A stretch of DNA of 64,000 bases from NCBI RefSeq assembly GCF_003111665.1, contig NZ_CP022188.1, positions 434,001 through 498,000 on the forward strand, written 5' to 3'. Shown piece after piece: positions 53,843 to 64,000 of the stretch (its first letter is position 1; each line of letters begins with the position of its first letter). The stretch is from Parazoarcus communis. Its GTDB lineage: Bacteria > Pseudomonadota > Gammaproteobacteria > Burkholderiales > Rhodocyclaceae. Below the pieces are notes generated by a model, which saw only the letters and a program-made list of their open reading frames with translations, was not told the origin of the DNA and made no database searches. The translations under genes and the position numbers were made by a program.

Positions 53843-55213
53843 ATGTTTCACCAGACCTTTCCAAGTTTGCTGCTTGCCGGTGCCACGCTGCTGCTCAGCC
53901 TGGGCGCCCACGCCAACCCATTCGAGACCACGCTCGCAAATGGCATGAAGGTGATCGTCAAGGAAGACCGCAGGGCACCGTCGGTCGTGCACATGGTGTG
54001 GTATCGCACCGGCTCGATGGATGAACCCGAAGGCGTCTCCGGCGTCGCCCATGTGCTCGAACACCTGATGTTCAAGGGCACGAAGACGCTGAAGGCCGGC
54101 GAATTCAACAAGCGCGTTGCCGCTGTGGGCGGGCGTGACAACGCCTTCACCAGCAAGGATTACACGGCTTATTTTCAGCAGGTCCCGCCGTCGCAGCTCG
54201 GCCAGATGATGACCCTCGAAGCGGATCGCATGCGCAACCTCGTCATCACTGACGACGAGTTCGCACGCGAACTCGCGGTGGTCCAGGAGGAGCGCCGTCT
54301 GCGTACCGACGACCAGCCCCGCGCGCTCGTGTACGAGCAGCTGATGTCGACGGCCTTTCAGGCTCATCCCTACCGCCGTCCGGTCATCGGCTGGATGAGC
54401 GACCTCGATGCGATGAAGGCCGAGGATGCAAGGGCGTGGTACCGCCGCTGGTACACCCCCAACAATGCCTATCTCGTCGTTGTCGGCGATGTCGACCACA
54501 AGTCGGTCTTCGAGTTGGCGCGCGAGCGCTACGGCAAGATCAAGGCGAACACCCTGCCCGAGCGCAGGATCAGCACCGAACCCGAACAGCAGGGGCCGCG
54601 CAGCGCGGTGGTGAGAGCGCCTGCCGAACTGCCTTACCTGTCCATGGCCTGGAAGGTACCGGCACTGCGCAATCCCGCAGGCGACCGCGACGCCTATGCC
54701 CTGCAGGTTCTGGCCGCCATTCTCGACGGCTACGACGGCGCCCGCCTCAACAGTCGCCTGGTACGCGACAGACGGATCGCGATGTCGGCCGGGGCCGGCT
54801 ACGACGGTACCGGCCGTGGCCCCTCCCTGTTCTATCTCGACGGCGTGCCGGCGGCAGGACAGAGCATGGACAGCCTTGAAACCGCCCTGCGCGCTGAACT
54901 GCAACGCATTCGCGACGAAGGCGTCAGCGAGACCGAACTCAACCGGGTCAAGACCCAGGCGCTCGCGAGCAAGGTCTACAAGCGCGACTCCCTGATGGGG
55001 CAGGCGATGGAGATCGGCTATATCGAAGCCGCCGGCCTGTCCTGGCGCGACGACGAGCGTCTGCTCGAAGGTCTGCGCGAGGTCACGGCCGACGAGGTAC
55101 GCGCAGTCGCACAGCGGTATTTCAGCGACGACACCCTGAGCATCGCCCGCCTGGACCCACTGCCCGTGAGCGAAAAGACCCCGCGCGCACCGCTTTCCGC
55201 CATCCGTCACTGA
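53843..55213 (+). CDS. Exported M16 family zinc metallopeptidase (catalytic)
   Basis: A 456-residue protein with a signal peptide (FHQTFPSLLLAGATLLLSLGAHA). The M16 domain has the inverted zinc motif HVLEHLMFKGT (HxxEH) and the downstream glutamate region TLEADRMRNL. A second M16 half (SRLVRDRRIAMSAGAGYDG) carries the R/Y substrate-binding segment. AGGA seven bases upstream supports ATG 53843; an in-frame ATG at 53828 is less well placed. It is paired with the next gene, which lacks the zinc motif, as in two-subunit M16 enzymes. Probably a periplasmic peptide- or protein-processing protease. Confidence 0.92.
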   Translation: MFHQTFPSLLLAGATLLLSLGAHANPFETTLANGMKVIVKEDRRAPSVVHMVWYRTGSMDEPEGVSGVAHVLEHLMFKGTKTLKAGEFNKRVAAVGGRDNAFTSKDYTAYFQQVPPSQLGQMMTLEADRMRNLVITDDEFARELAVVQEERRLRTDDQPRALVYEQLMSTAFQAHPYRRPVIGWMSDLDAMKAEDARAWYRRWYTPNNAYLVVVGDVDHKSVFELARERYGKIKANTLPERRISTEPEQQGPRSAVVRAPAELPYLSMAWKVPALRNPAGDRDAYALQVLAAILDGYDGARLNSRLVRDRRIAMSAGAGYDGTGRGPSLFYLDGVPAAGQSMDSLETALRAELQRIRDEGVSETELNRVKTQALASKVYKRDSLMGQAMEIGYIEAAGLSWRDDERLLEGLREVTADEVRAVAQRYFSDDTLSIARLDPLPVSEKTPRAPLSAIRH

Positions 55214-55234
55214 CCTTCCGGAAGACCGCTCTCA

Positions 55235-56604
55235 ATGACAGTACGCACCGCTTTCCCGGCAGCCACAACGCTGCTGCGCAATAGCCTGACCCTTGCGGCC
55301 GGCATCCTCCTGTTCGGCAATACGGCGCTGGCCGGACCGGACATACAGCAATGGACGGCCAGCACCGGCGCCCGCGTCCAGTTCGTCGAAAGCCGGGCCC
55401 TGCCGCTGGTGGACATCCAGATCGACTTTGCCGCTGGCAGCGCCGTCGAACCGGCAGACAAGGCCGGCCTGGCAGGACTCACCCGGGGCCTGCTCGATGC
55501 TGGCGCCGGTACACTCGACGAACAGGCGGTGTCCGACCTCAGTGCGGACATCGGCGCCCAGATCGGCGGTGGCACCGACAACGATCGCAGCAACCTGTCG
55601 ATCCGCAGCCTGTCGTCAGCCAAAGAGCTCAATGCCGCTATCGACCTGGCGTCCACGCTGGTCTCGGACCCGACCTTTCCTGCGGCAGTGCTCGATCGCG
55701 AACGCGAGCGCGCAATCGCCGGCCTGCGTGAATCCCTCACCAAGCCGGGGACGCTGGCTGCGCGCAGCTTCAATGAAGTCGCCTACTCGGGCCATCCCTA
55801 CGGCAGGAATGTCACGACCGAATCGCTCGCCGCCATCAGCCGCGACGACCTGCTCGCCTTTCACCGCGACCACTACGCCGCCCGGTACGCCTCGGTCAGC
55901 ATCGTGGGCGACGTGGACCGTGCCACCGCCGAACAGATTGCCGTCCGCCTGACGAGCCGCCTTCCCGCAGGCGTCGACACGCCCCCCCTGGCTGCGCCCG
56001 TGCAGCCCACGGCGCAGACCCTGCGCATCGCCCACCCCTCGGCACAGGCGCACATCGTGATCGGACAGCCGGGAATGGCGCGTGAAGACGCCGACTATTT
56101 CCCGCTGCTTGTCGGCAACTACGTGCTTGGCGGCGGCGGATTCGTTTCCCGCCTGACGCGTGAAGTGCGCGAGAAGCGGGGCTTCGCCTACAGCGTCTAC
56201 AGCTACTTCGCACCGCAGCAGGTCGCGGGGCCGTTCGAGATCGGCCTGCAAACCCGTGGCACGCAGACCACCGAAGCGCTCAAGGTGGTGAATGACACCC
56301 TCAACACCTTCATCGCCGACGGTCCGACCGCGGCCGAACTGCAGGCGGCCAAGGACAACCTGGTCAATGGCTTCGGCCTGCGTCTGGACTCGAACCGCAA
56401 GATCCTCGACTATGTCGCCATGATCGGCTTTTACCAGCTTCCGCTCGACTGGCTCGACCGCTACCCGCGTGCGGTGGCTGCGGTATCCCGCGAACAGGTG
56501 CGTGACGCGTTCTCGCGCCGCATCCGCCCCGAGCACCTCGTGACCATCATTGCCGGCGGTGACGGCGACACTGAGGCCACAAGCAGCGCAGGTGACAAGG
56601 GCCG

Positions 56605-56608
<4 letters not shown>
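55235..56608 (+). CDS. Exported M16 family protein, non-catalytic partner
   Basis: A 457-residue M16-fold protein with a signal peptide (LLRNSLTLAAGILLFGNTALA). Where the active partner has HxxEH, this one reads LAGLTRGLLDAGAGT, so it cannot bind zinc in the usual way. It keeps the R/Y-type substrate segment REVREKRGFAYSVYSYF and FHRDHYAARYASVSIVGDVD. It likely forms a heterodimer with the preceding gene product, like mitochondrial processing peptidase alpha/beta. The gap between the two is 21 bases, and its end overlaps rsmD. Confidence 0.92.
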
Positions 56609-57900
<1,292 letters not shown>

Positions 57901-57901
57901 T

Positions 57902-57957
57902 CAGCCTCAAGCAGGCTGAAAACAGAAAGGGGCGAACGCTGCGTTCGCCCCTTTTTT
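57902..57957 (+). terminator. Terminator after the ferredoxin gene
   Basis: A small hairpin CAGCCT-CAAGC-AGGCTG (57902-57918) is followed by a strong one, AAAGGGGCGAACG / CGTTCGCCCCTTT (57926-57938 and 57942-57954), with loop CTG and a run of six T. Confidence 0.93.
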
Positions 57958-57975
57958 GTCTGCTCGGCTCGTCGC

Positions 57976-59937
57976 TCAGGCGACCCGGGCTTGCTGCTCC
58001 GCCTCTGCTGCCGGTTGCGCACCCAAGGCGCGCATGATGTCAGCCTCAATTGCGGCCAGTTCTCCAAGCAGAACCAGCATGCCGGCCTCGGCCTGCTTGA
58101 GCTCGTCCACCCGGTCTTCCAGCGTATCCGTGGCCTGATGGATTCGCTTCACGCTCTCAAGGCGACGCTTGAGTTGCAGTTGATACTCGCGCACCTGAGT
58201 CTCGAGCGGTGACATCACCGCTCGCAGCCATTGCTCGACATCACGGTTTGCCACTTCGAAGGTGCGACGCGCCTGAACCGCAACCGTCTCGAAAAACTTC
58301 TGCGTCAGCGTGTGCTTTTCGGTGGTCACCAGCGTCAGCGTGGTGTTGATCTGGCGATTGAACGCCTTTTCCAGACGGTCGAGTTCCGCCTCGTAGCGCT
58401 GCGTCGAAAACGCCTCCGGCGACGTCAGCTGCAGACCATGCTCGACACTGAAACGCTTGTACATGCTGTCGAGCATGCGGGTGATCTCGGCAATCTCAGA
58501 GGTAGACTGGCTGAGATTGCCGCGCAGATGAGCGAAAAAACCTTCCATCGCATCACGCAGCCCGCGGCTGAAACTCGACTCCAGCATGGCCTCGCGCGTG
58601 CGGCGGGTCTCGTTGCGCAATGCATCCAGGCCCAGATGCGTGAGCAGGTTATTGGTCAGATTGGAAAACACCGAGCGCACCGCATAGTATTTCTGCAGCC
58701 CCTGCTCGAACTCTTCCTTTTCGACCCGGATCTTGCGCATCATGTATTCGATGACGTTCTGGTTCTTGCCGCGCAGATCGGTAAGCTCCTGCAACTGCTC
58801 GCGCACGCCATAGAGCCGCGCATCCAGCAGCGCAGTGGTCTGGTGCACCAGGTCGGAGGTTTCGCCGAGCGTGTTTTCGCGCACGATTTCCTGCTTGGTC
58901 GGCAGCAGGTCTTCCGTCAGCGCGCGCTCGAGTTCCGGCAGGCGACTGCGCGCCAGCAGCGACGCATCCCCATTGACCCGCGCGACCAGCCCCTTTTGCG
59001 CAGAGACGGGGAAAACCGCCTGCGGCTCCACGTCCAGCGTGTCGGCAACGGTCTGAACCTGGCGCGCAATCTCAGCCTCGATCCGGGCATCATCGCGCAG
59101 TCCGTCCCACAGGCCGTCGATCTTGTTGAGCACGACCATGCGCCCCTTCTGCCGGCCCTGACCGACGCTGACGTACTCACGCCATACCGCCAGGTCGCTC
59201 TGGGTCACACCGGTATCGGCAGCCAGGATGAAAAGCACCGCATGCGCATTGGGCAGCAGCGACAGGGTCAGTTCGGGCTCGGCGCCAATGGCATTCAGAC
59301 CCGGCGTATCGAGCACCACCAGCCCCTGCTCGAGCAAGGGGTGGGGGAACTGGATCACGGCATGGCGCCAGCTCGGCACTTCCACCAGACCATCGTTGCC
59401 GGGCTTCAGACCGTCATCGCCCCGGGGATCCACCTTGAACCCGAGGCGCTCGGCCTCGTCCTGGCTCACCCGGTGCACCTCGCCGACGCGCGCCAGCGCG
59501 CCCTGCAGTTCCTTGGCAGAACCGGCCTCAAGAGGCACCACGGTCCATTCATCGGCCTTGAGCTTGAGTTCGCTGACCTGCGCCTGCAACACCCGGGTCG
59601 CGATCGGCAGCAGCCGCAACTCCGGCGTCGCCCCGGCAGTCCATTGCAGCTCGGTCGGGCACATGGTGGTGCGGCCAGCGCTGGACGGAAGAATGCGATC
59701 CCCGTAATCGGAGAAGAAGATGGCGTTGATCAGCTCGGACTTGCCACGCGAAAATTCGGCGACAAATGCAATCGTCAGCTTGTCTTCGCGCAGGCGCTCG
59801 ATCACGTACTGCAGGCGGAGGTCGGCCTGTGCATCGCCAACATCGTTGCGCGTCAACCAGCTGCGCAAACGCGCCACCGATTCCATGGCCGCGCCGCGCC
59901 AGCGGCTGTAGGCGGAAAACTGTTCTGCCAGAGTCAT
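57976..59937 (-). CDS. Dynamin-family GTPase
   Basis: A 653-residue large GTPase. The N-terminal G domain contains the P-loop AEFSRGKS (60-67), G2 TTMCPTEL, G3 DTPGLN (210-215) and G4 NKID (271-274). A long, mostly helical coiled-coil region follows (residues ~330-653), with YEAELDRLEKAFNRQINTTL and LQLKRRLESVKRIHQATDTLEDRVDELKQAEAGML. It resembles bacterial dynamin-like proteins, which bind and remodel membranes, but no obvious membrane paddle helix is visible. ATG 59937 (MTLAEQFSAYSRW) has AGGTG eight bases upstream; the frame extends to 60147 across the mutM end. Confidence 0.9.
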   Translation of the reverse strand: MTLAEQFSAYSRWRGAAMESVARLRSWLTRNDVGDAQADLRLQYVIERLREDKLTIAFVAEFSRGKSELINAIFFSDYGDRILPSSAGRTTMCPTELQWTAGATPELRLLPIATRVLQAQVSELKLKADEWTVVPLEAGSAKELQGALARVGEVHRVSQDEAERLGFKVDPRGDDGLKPGNDGLVEVPSWRHAVIQFPHPLLEQGLVVLDTPGLNAIGAEPELTLSLLPNAHAVLFILAADTGVTQSDLAVWREYVSVGQGRQKGRMVVLNKIDGLWDGLRDDARIEAEIARQVQTVADTLDVEPQAVFPVSAQKGLVARVNGDASLLARSRLPELERALTEDLLPTKQEIVRENTLGETSDLVHQTTALLDARLYGVREQLQELTDLRGKNQNVIEYMMRKIRVEKEEFEQGLQKYYAVRSVFSNLTNNLLTHLGLDALRNETRRTREAMLESSFSRGLRDAMEGFFAHLRGNLSQSTSEIAEITRMLDSMYKRFSVEHGLQLTSPEAFSTQRYEAELDRLEKAFNRQINTTLTLVTTEKHTLTQKFFETVAVQARRTFEVANRDVEQWLRAVMSPLETQVREYQLQLKRRLESVKRIHQATDTLEDRVDELKQAEAGMLVLLGELAAIEADIMRALGAQPAAEAEQQARVA

Positions 59938-60056
59938 GATCAATTCACCTGTTCTGCCAATACTTTGAGCGCGCATGACGCTCACTCCGTGAGCATAGCG
60001 CCGATCGCACCGGCGTGCCATTCCTTCGTCCCCTCGTCTGCCATGCTGCCACGGGC

Positions 60057-60878
60057 TCAGCGCCCCCGCCGCTGGCACTGCGGGCAGAAAAAACCCGCCC
60101 GCTGCCCGCTCACAAGCCGCTCGACCGGCGTACTGCAGACCCGGCACGACTCGCCGTCGCGTCCGTAAACGAAGTACTGCTGCTGAAAATAGCCGGGCTG
60201 GCCATCGCCACCGACGAAGTCCCTCAGGGTACTGCCTCCGGCCTCGATTGCGGCGCTCAAGGTCGCCCGCACCGCCTCGGCGAGGCGCTGGTAACGTGCC
60301 AGCCCGATGCGTCCCGCCTGCTCCAGCGGATGAATGCGGGCCCGGAACAGGCTTTCGGACGCGTAGATATTACCCACCCCCACGACGCGATGACTGTCCA
60401 TCAGCACATGCTTCACCGGCGCACGCAAGCCGCGACTCAGCCGATACAGGCACTCGCCGTCGAAAGCGTCGCCCAGTGGCTCCGGCCCGAGCGAGGCGAG
60501 CAGCGGATGCGTCTCGGCCGCGCCCTGCTGCCACACAACCAGACCGAAGCGGCGCGGATCGCGCAGACGCAAGGCGCGATCGCCAAAGACGAAATCCACA
60601 TGGTCGTGCACACCGGCAGGCTCGTCGGGATCGATCACCCTCAGGCTGCCCGACATGCCAAGATGCACGATCACGCTACCATTGCCGAAATCGAACACCA
60701 GATACTTTGCCCTGCGCCACACGCGAGCCAGGCTGCGTCCGCACACCTCCCCGGCCAGGATCGGCGGAACGGGCAGGCGCAAGCGCGGATTACGCACCGC
60801 AAGCCCCGTCAGCACACGTCCCTCGACATGCGGGCGGACGCCGCGACAGGTGGTTTCGACTTCGGGCAACTCGGGCAT
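60057..60878 (-). CDS. mutM: Formamidopyrimidine-DNA glycosylase
   Basis: A 273-residue DNA repair enzyme that excises 8-oxoguanine. It begins MPELPEVETTCRGVRPHV, with the catalytic proline at position 2. It has KHVLMDSHRVVGVGNIYASESLFRARIHP (helix-two-turn-helix) and a C-terminal C4 zinc finger (CRVCSTPVERLVSGQ...CPQCQ). ATG 60878 is fixed by the catalytic N-terminal MPELPE. It lies next to the dynamin-like gene in the same direction, 119 bases apart. Confidence 0.97.
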   Translation of the reverse strand: MPELPEVETTCRGVRPHVEGRVLTGLAVRNPRLRLPVPPILAGEVCGRSLARVWRRAKYLVFDFGNGSVIVHLGMSGSLRVIDPDEPAGVHDHVDFVFGDRALRLRDPRRFGLVVWQQGAAETHPLLASLGPEPLGDAFDGECLYRLSRGLRAPVKHVLMDSHRVVGVGNIYASESLFRARIHPLEQAGRIGLARYQRLAEAVRATLSAAIEAGGSTLRDFVGGDGQPGYFQQQYFVYGRDGESCRVCSTPVERLVSGQRAGFFCPQCQRRGR

Positions 60879-61070
60879 CGGCGATCCGGAAGAGTGGGCT
60901 GAAGCGCGGGCAACTTGCCGGCGCGGGGGCAAAGTGCCTACCATGAGGCGAACCGAATTCTAGAACAGCCCTCCAAGGCATAGTACCTGCATCGCAGACC
61001 TGCACCACATGCAGCGCCCCGAACCTGCAAAGCCTGCCAGCCGAGCCCACGGAACCAGCCGGACCGCCTT

Positions 61071-62780
61071 ATGAATCGCACCATTGCCCGCCGCCTAGCA
61101 CACCTCGGCACCGCCCTCTTGCTGGGCCTGTCGCCGGGCGCCTTTGCCCTTGCACAGGAAGCGCCAGCTGCAAGCACGCTGCCGGCACAGGAGCTCACCC
61201 CGCAGACGCTCTATCGTTTCCTGCTGGCGGAAATCGCCGGCGCCCGCGGGCAGATCGGCCTTGCCGCGCAGCTCTACCTAGAGATGGCGCGCGATACACG
61301 CGACCCGCGCATCGCGCGCCGCGCCGCCGAGGTGGCACTGTTTGCGCGCAACGCCGACATGGCTGCCGAGGCCGCGCGCATCTGGAGTGAAGCCGACCCC
61401 AGCTCGGAAGAGGCCAAGCGCCTGCTCGCAGGCGTGGTCAGTGCGCACGGAGGCCGCCTGGAAGACGTTCAGATCCAGTTGGCACGTGCGCTCGCACAGA
61501 CGCCTGCGAATCTCGACGCCAACCTGATGGGGCTGAACCGGGCCTTGTCGCGACTGGAGGACAAGCAAGCCGCCCAGTCGATGGTGATTCGCCTCACCGA
61601 GCCCTATCTCGACCACCCGGAAGCGCATTTCGCACGCGCTCAGGCGGCTACGATTGCCGGCAGTCCGATGGAGTCGCTGACTGCGATCAACGCCTCGCTG
61701 CTGTTGCGCCCGGACTGGGAGACCGGCCTGCTGTTCAAGGCCCAGCTCCTGATGCAGACCGGCGCCCATACTGAAGCAAGCCACCTGCTGCAGGAGGCGA
61801 CTGCGCGCCAGCCGGACAACCGCAACCTCCGCCTGGGCTATGCGCGCAGCCTGATTGCCGCCAAGCAGTTCGAAACCGCGCGCACCGAGTTCCGGGCGCT
61901 GCTGGACAGCGCACCGGGCGATCGCGACCTGCTCTACGCGGTTGCGCTGCTGTCACTGCAGCTTGACGATCCCAGCGCGGCCGAGCCCTTGCTGAAACAG
62001 GCACTGGAGGCCGGCCATCCCGAAGCCGACGCCATCCGGCTTCATCTCGGACAGGTCGCCGAACAACGCAAGGACGGCGCGACCGCGCGCAAGTGGTTCG
62101 AATCCGTCGGCCCGGGCGCGCAATACGCCGAAGCCCGCATCCGCAGCGCGCACAGCCTGGCGCGCGAAGGTCAGATGGATGAAGCACGCAACCTGCTGCA
62201 GACACCGACCGAGGACGCGAACCTGAACAGGCGCTTCCAGCTTGCCGAGGCGCAGATGCTGCGCGAAGCCGGCCGCACGGAGGATGCTTTCAACGTTATC
62301 GACGAAGCCTTGCTGCAAGCGCCCGACGATGCCGACCTGCTCTACGAGTCCGCCATGCTCGCCGAGCGCCTGGACCGGCTTGAGGTCATGGAAGGACGTC
62401 TGCGCAAGGTGATTGCGCTGACGCCTGATCATGCACACGCCAAGAACGCGCTCGGCTACTCGCTTGCCGACCGCGGCATTCGCCTGGAAGAGGCAGAGCG
62501 GCTGATCGCCAGCGCACACGAGCTTGCGCCGGACGATGCCTTCATCCTCGACAGTCTGGGCTGGGTCAGCTTCCGCCTTGGCGACAACGAAGCCGCGCTC
62601 GAGCACCTCCAGCGCGCCTACTCGATGCGCCCCGACCCTGAGATCGCAGCACACCTGAGCGAGGTCCTGTGGACGCTCGACCGCCGCGATGAAGCCGAAA
62701 CGCTGCTCAACGACGCGCTTGCCGAACACCCCGACAACGAAGCCCTGCGCAGCACCGCCCTGCGCCTGCGCAAACAGTGA
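61071..62780 (+). CDS. Exported tetratricopeptide-repeat protein
   Basis: A 569-residue protein with a signal peptide (LAHLGTALLLGLSPGAFALA) and multiple TPR-like helical repeats. These include LLAEIAGARGQIGLAAQLYLEMARDTRDPRIARRAAEVALFA, AHAKNALGYSLADRGIRLEEAERLIASAHELAPDDAFILDSLGWVSFRLGDNEAALEHLQRAY and a final EAETLLNDALAEHPDN. Such a gene typically sits directly before lolB-ispE in Betaproteobacteria and is thought to be periplasmic, with no defined function. Its end overlaps lolB (GTGA). Confidence 0.9.
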   Translation: MNRTIARRLAHLGTALLLGLSPGAFALAQEAPAASTLPAQELTPQTLYRFLLAEIAGARGQIGLAAQLYLEMARDTRDPRIARRAAEVALFARNADMAAEAARIWSEADPSSEEAKRLLAGVVSAHGGRLEDVQIQLARALAQTPANLDANLMGLNRALSRLEDKQAAQSMVIRLTEPYLDHPEAHFARAQAATIAGSPMESLTAINASLLLRPDWETGLLFKAQLLMQTGAHTEASHLLQEATARQPDNRNLRLGYARSLIAAKQFETARTEFRALLDSAPGDRDLLYAVALLSLQLDDPSAAEPLLKQALEAGHPEADAIRLHLGQVAEQRKDGATARKWFESVGPGAQYAEARIRSAHSLAREGQMDEARNLLQTPTEDANLNRRFQLAEAQMLREAGRTEDAFNVIDEALLQAPDDADLLYESAMLAERLDRLEVMEGRLRKVIALTPDHAHAKNALGYSLADRGIRLEEAERLIASAHELAPDDAFILDSLGWVSFRLGDNEAALEHLQRAYSMRPDPEIAAHLSEVLWTLDRRDEAETLLNDALAEHPDNEALRSTALRLRKQ

Positions 62781-63367
62781 GGGCCGCCAGGCACGTGCGC
62801 CGCAAGCTTCTCGCGACCACCTTCGTCACCGCCCTGCTCGCAGCCTGCGCACCGCTGCAACCCTTGCCAGGAAGCGCCGCTGTGGTCCGCACCGCCAGCC
62901 CGTACTTCGAGGTCGATGGACGCCTGTCTGCCACGGACGGCGAGCGCGCAGCCAACGGCCAGATCGAGTGGCGCCACGCCCAGTCCGCGGATCGATGGAC
63001 AGCTTACAGCCCACTCGGTCAGATCGTCGCGCGCCTCGACAGCAGCGCTGCCGGCGCCGAACTGATGTTTGCCGACGGCAGGCGCCAGCGCGCCGCCAGC
63101 GCGTCGGAACTGCTTCCTGCATTGATCGGCGTCGACCTTCCCCTGAACCGGCTTCCCGGCTGGATTCAGGCCAGCCCGCAACCTGGCGCTGAGGTTCGCA
63201 GCCTCGACGATTCCGGCCGGCCAAGCCTGGTCATCGATCAGGGCTGGCGCATCGACTACACCGAATACCTCAACCCCGCGGCAGACGCCCTGCCACGCCG
63301 TCTTGAAATATCGCGTGGCGACGCCCGCGTCCGACTTGTGATCGACCGATGGACTCTGCAACCCTGA
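62777..63367 (+). CDS. lolB: Outer-membrane lipoprotein receptor LolB
   Basis: A 196-residue lipoprotein with lipobox LLAAC ([11 protein letters not shown]). The LolB beta-barrel-like domain follows: [45 protein letters not shown] and [10 protein letters not shown]. It receives lipoproteins from LolA and inserts them into the outer membrane. The start is a GTG overlapping the TPR gene's stop. It overlaps ispE by 19 bases. Confidence 0.92.
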   Translation: MRAARHVRRKLLATTFVTALLAACAPLQPLPGSAAVVRTASPYFEVDGRLSATDGERAANGQIEWRHAQSADRWTAYSPLGQIVARLDSSAAGAELMFADGRRQRAASASELLPALIGVDLPLNRLPGWIQASPQPGAEVRSLDDSGRPSLVIDQGWRIDYTEYLNPAADALPRRLEISRGDARVRLVIDRWTLQP

Positions 63368-64000
63368 CCCACACTGCAAACCCGCCCGTCCCGCAGCTCA
63401 GGGGCTGCCTCGCCCCGGCCAAGCTCAACCTCTTCCTGCACGTCACGGGTCGCAGGGCCGACGGCTACCACCTGCTGCAAACCGCATTCCGCTTGCTCGA
63501 CTGGGGTGACACACTCGATTTCAGCGTGCGCGAAGACGGCCGGATCCACCGCCTGTCCGACCTGCCGGGCGTGCCCGAGGAAGACGACATCGTGATCCGC
63601 GCCGCGCGCCTGCTGCAGCAGGCGACACACTGCAGCGCCGGCGCTGACATCACCGTGCACAAGGTCTTGCCGATGGGTGGCGGACTCGGCGGTGGAAGTT
63701 CGGATGCGGCAACGACACTGATGGCGCTCAACCACCTGTGGCGCACCGACCTCAGCCCTGAACAATTGCAGGCGCTCGGACTGACGCTCGGGGCCGACGT
63801 ACCCTTCTTCATCTATGGCCGGGACGCGTTTGCCGAGGGCGTCGGCGAGAAATTCCAGCCCATGCACCTCGACCCCGCTTGCTACGTTGTGGTGTCGCCA
63901 GGCGTCGGAATATCAACAGCAGAAATTTTTTCATCGAAGGACTTGACGAGAGATAGCGTCCCCATCAAAATAGCGGACTTCACAGCAAGCCATGCACGGA
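63349..64000 (+). CDS. ispE: 4-diphosphocytidyl-2-C-methyl-D-erythritol kinase (partial, 3' end cut)
   Basis: A GHMP kinase of the MEP isoprenoid pathway; about 217 residues are present and the gene runs off the right edge of the window. It has [24 protein letters not shown], the ATP-binding [17 protein letters not shown] and [11 protein letters not shown]. It opens with a short extra N-terminal segment ([19 protein letters not shown]). The ATG at 63349 lies inside the end of lolB in another frame. The lolB-ispE order is conserved in Betaproteobacteria. Confidence 0.95.
   Translation, partial: MDSATLTHTANPPVPQLRGCLAPAKLNLFLHVTGRRADGYHLLQTAFRLLDWGDTLDFSVREDGRIHRLSDLPGVPEEDDIVIRAARLLQQATHCSAGADITVHKVLPMGGGLGGGSSDAATTLMALNHLWRTDLSPEQLQALGLTLGADVPFFIYGRDAFAEGVGEKFQPMHLDPACYVVVSPGVGISTAEIFSSKDLTRDSVPIKIADFTASHAR

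Noticed and set aside
53762..55210. 482-codon minus-strand frame opposite the M16 peptidase
   Set aside because: Antisense to an M16 protein with signal peptide and HxxEH motif; no domain seen in the translation.
58231..60168. 645-codon plus-strand reading frame opposite the dynamin-like gene
   Set aside because: Antisense shadow of a gene with intact GTPase motifs. Composition (His/Arg/Gln-rich) is that of a reversed codon-biased gene.

Overview
The window is about 64 kb of GC-rich, gene-dense chromosome from a betaproteobacterium, most probably Rhodocyclales (Thauera/Azoarcus/Aromatoleum-like). This is inferred from gene order (mlaFED-mlaA-mlaC, glyQS-gmhB-plsC, miaB-phoH-ybeY-corC-lnt, ftsX-ftsE-ftsY with rsmD-coaD-ferredoxin, TPR-lolB-ispE), from a polyhydroxyalkanoate phasin and from codon use. 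No database search was possible. No insertion sequence, prophage, CRISPR array or rRNA operon was seen.

Layout. 1-3185 (minus): Mla phospholipid-transport operon, with mlaC cut by the window edge. 3419-13244 (plus): a compact type IV pilus / type II secretion-like operon of MSHA type: lipoprotein secretin, ATPase, platform protein, PilMN-, PilO- and PilP-like proteins and three pilin-like proteins. 13252-17564: a CPA2 cation/proton antiporter, then kdsD-lptC-lptA, a kds/lpt cluster without the usual kdsC and lptB-rpoN. 17597-19276: enoyl-CoA hydratase and a phasin with a near-perfect sigma70 promoter. 19396-29983 (minus): GFA-family protein, plsC, gmhB, glyS, glyQ, lnt, corC, ybeY (with an N-terminal extension), phoH and miaB. 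30526: a tRNA-Met gene. 30979-35902: a more accessory stretch with a membrane diguanylate cyclase, an IMPACT-family protein, an SDR, a luciferase-like flavin oxidoreductase and a divergent LysR regulator.

35951-38373 (minus): alpha-E (DUF403) and circularly permuted ATP-grasp gene pair. 38917-43184 (plus): a periplasmic solute-binding protein translationally coupled to a 1156-residue PAS-PAS-GGDEF-EAL-CZB membrane protein. I read this as a candidate ligand-to-cyclic-di-GMP signalling pair. 43302-46897 (plus): a four-gene sodium-pumping acyl-CoA (probably methylmalonyl-CoA) decarboxylase. 46915-49845 (minus): thioesterase, ahpF, ahpC, with a degenerate OxyR-like array upstream of ahpC. 50061-50843 (plus): a single-domain voltage-gated sodium channel with the pore motif TLESWSM. 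50903-53690 (minus): ftsX, ftsE, ftsY. 53843-57900 (plus): two M16 peptidase-family proteins (one catalytic, one inactive), rsmD, coaD and a 2[4Fe-4S] ferredoxin. 57976-60878 (minus): a dynamin-like GTPase and mutM. 61071-64000 (plus): TPR protein, lolB and the start of ispE.

Themes. Envelope biogenesis dominates (Mla, Lpt, Kds, GmhB, Lnt, LolB, PlsC, FtsEX). A second theme is surface and second-messenger signalling: the pilus operon plus two cyclic-di-GMP enzymes. A third is sodium physiology: a sodium-pump decarboxylase and a sodium channel gene about 3 kb apart. The strongest candidates for something undescribed are the binding-protein/receptor pair at 38917-43184, the pilus operon with its unusual pilins, and the extended YbeY.
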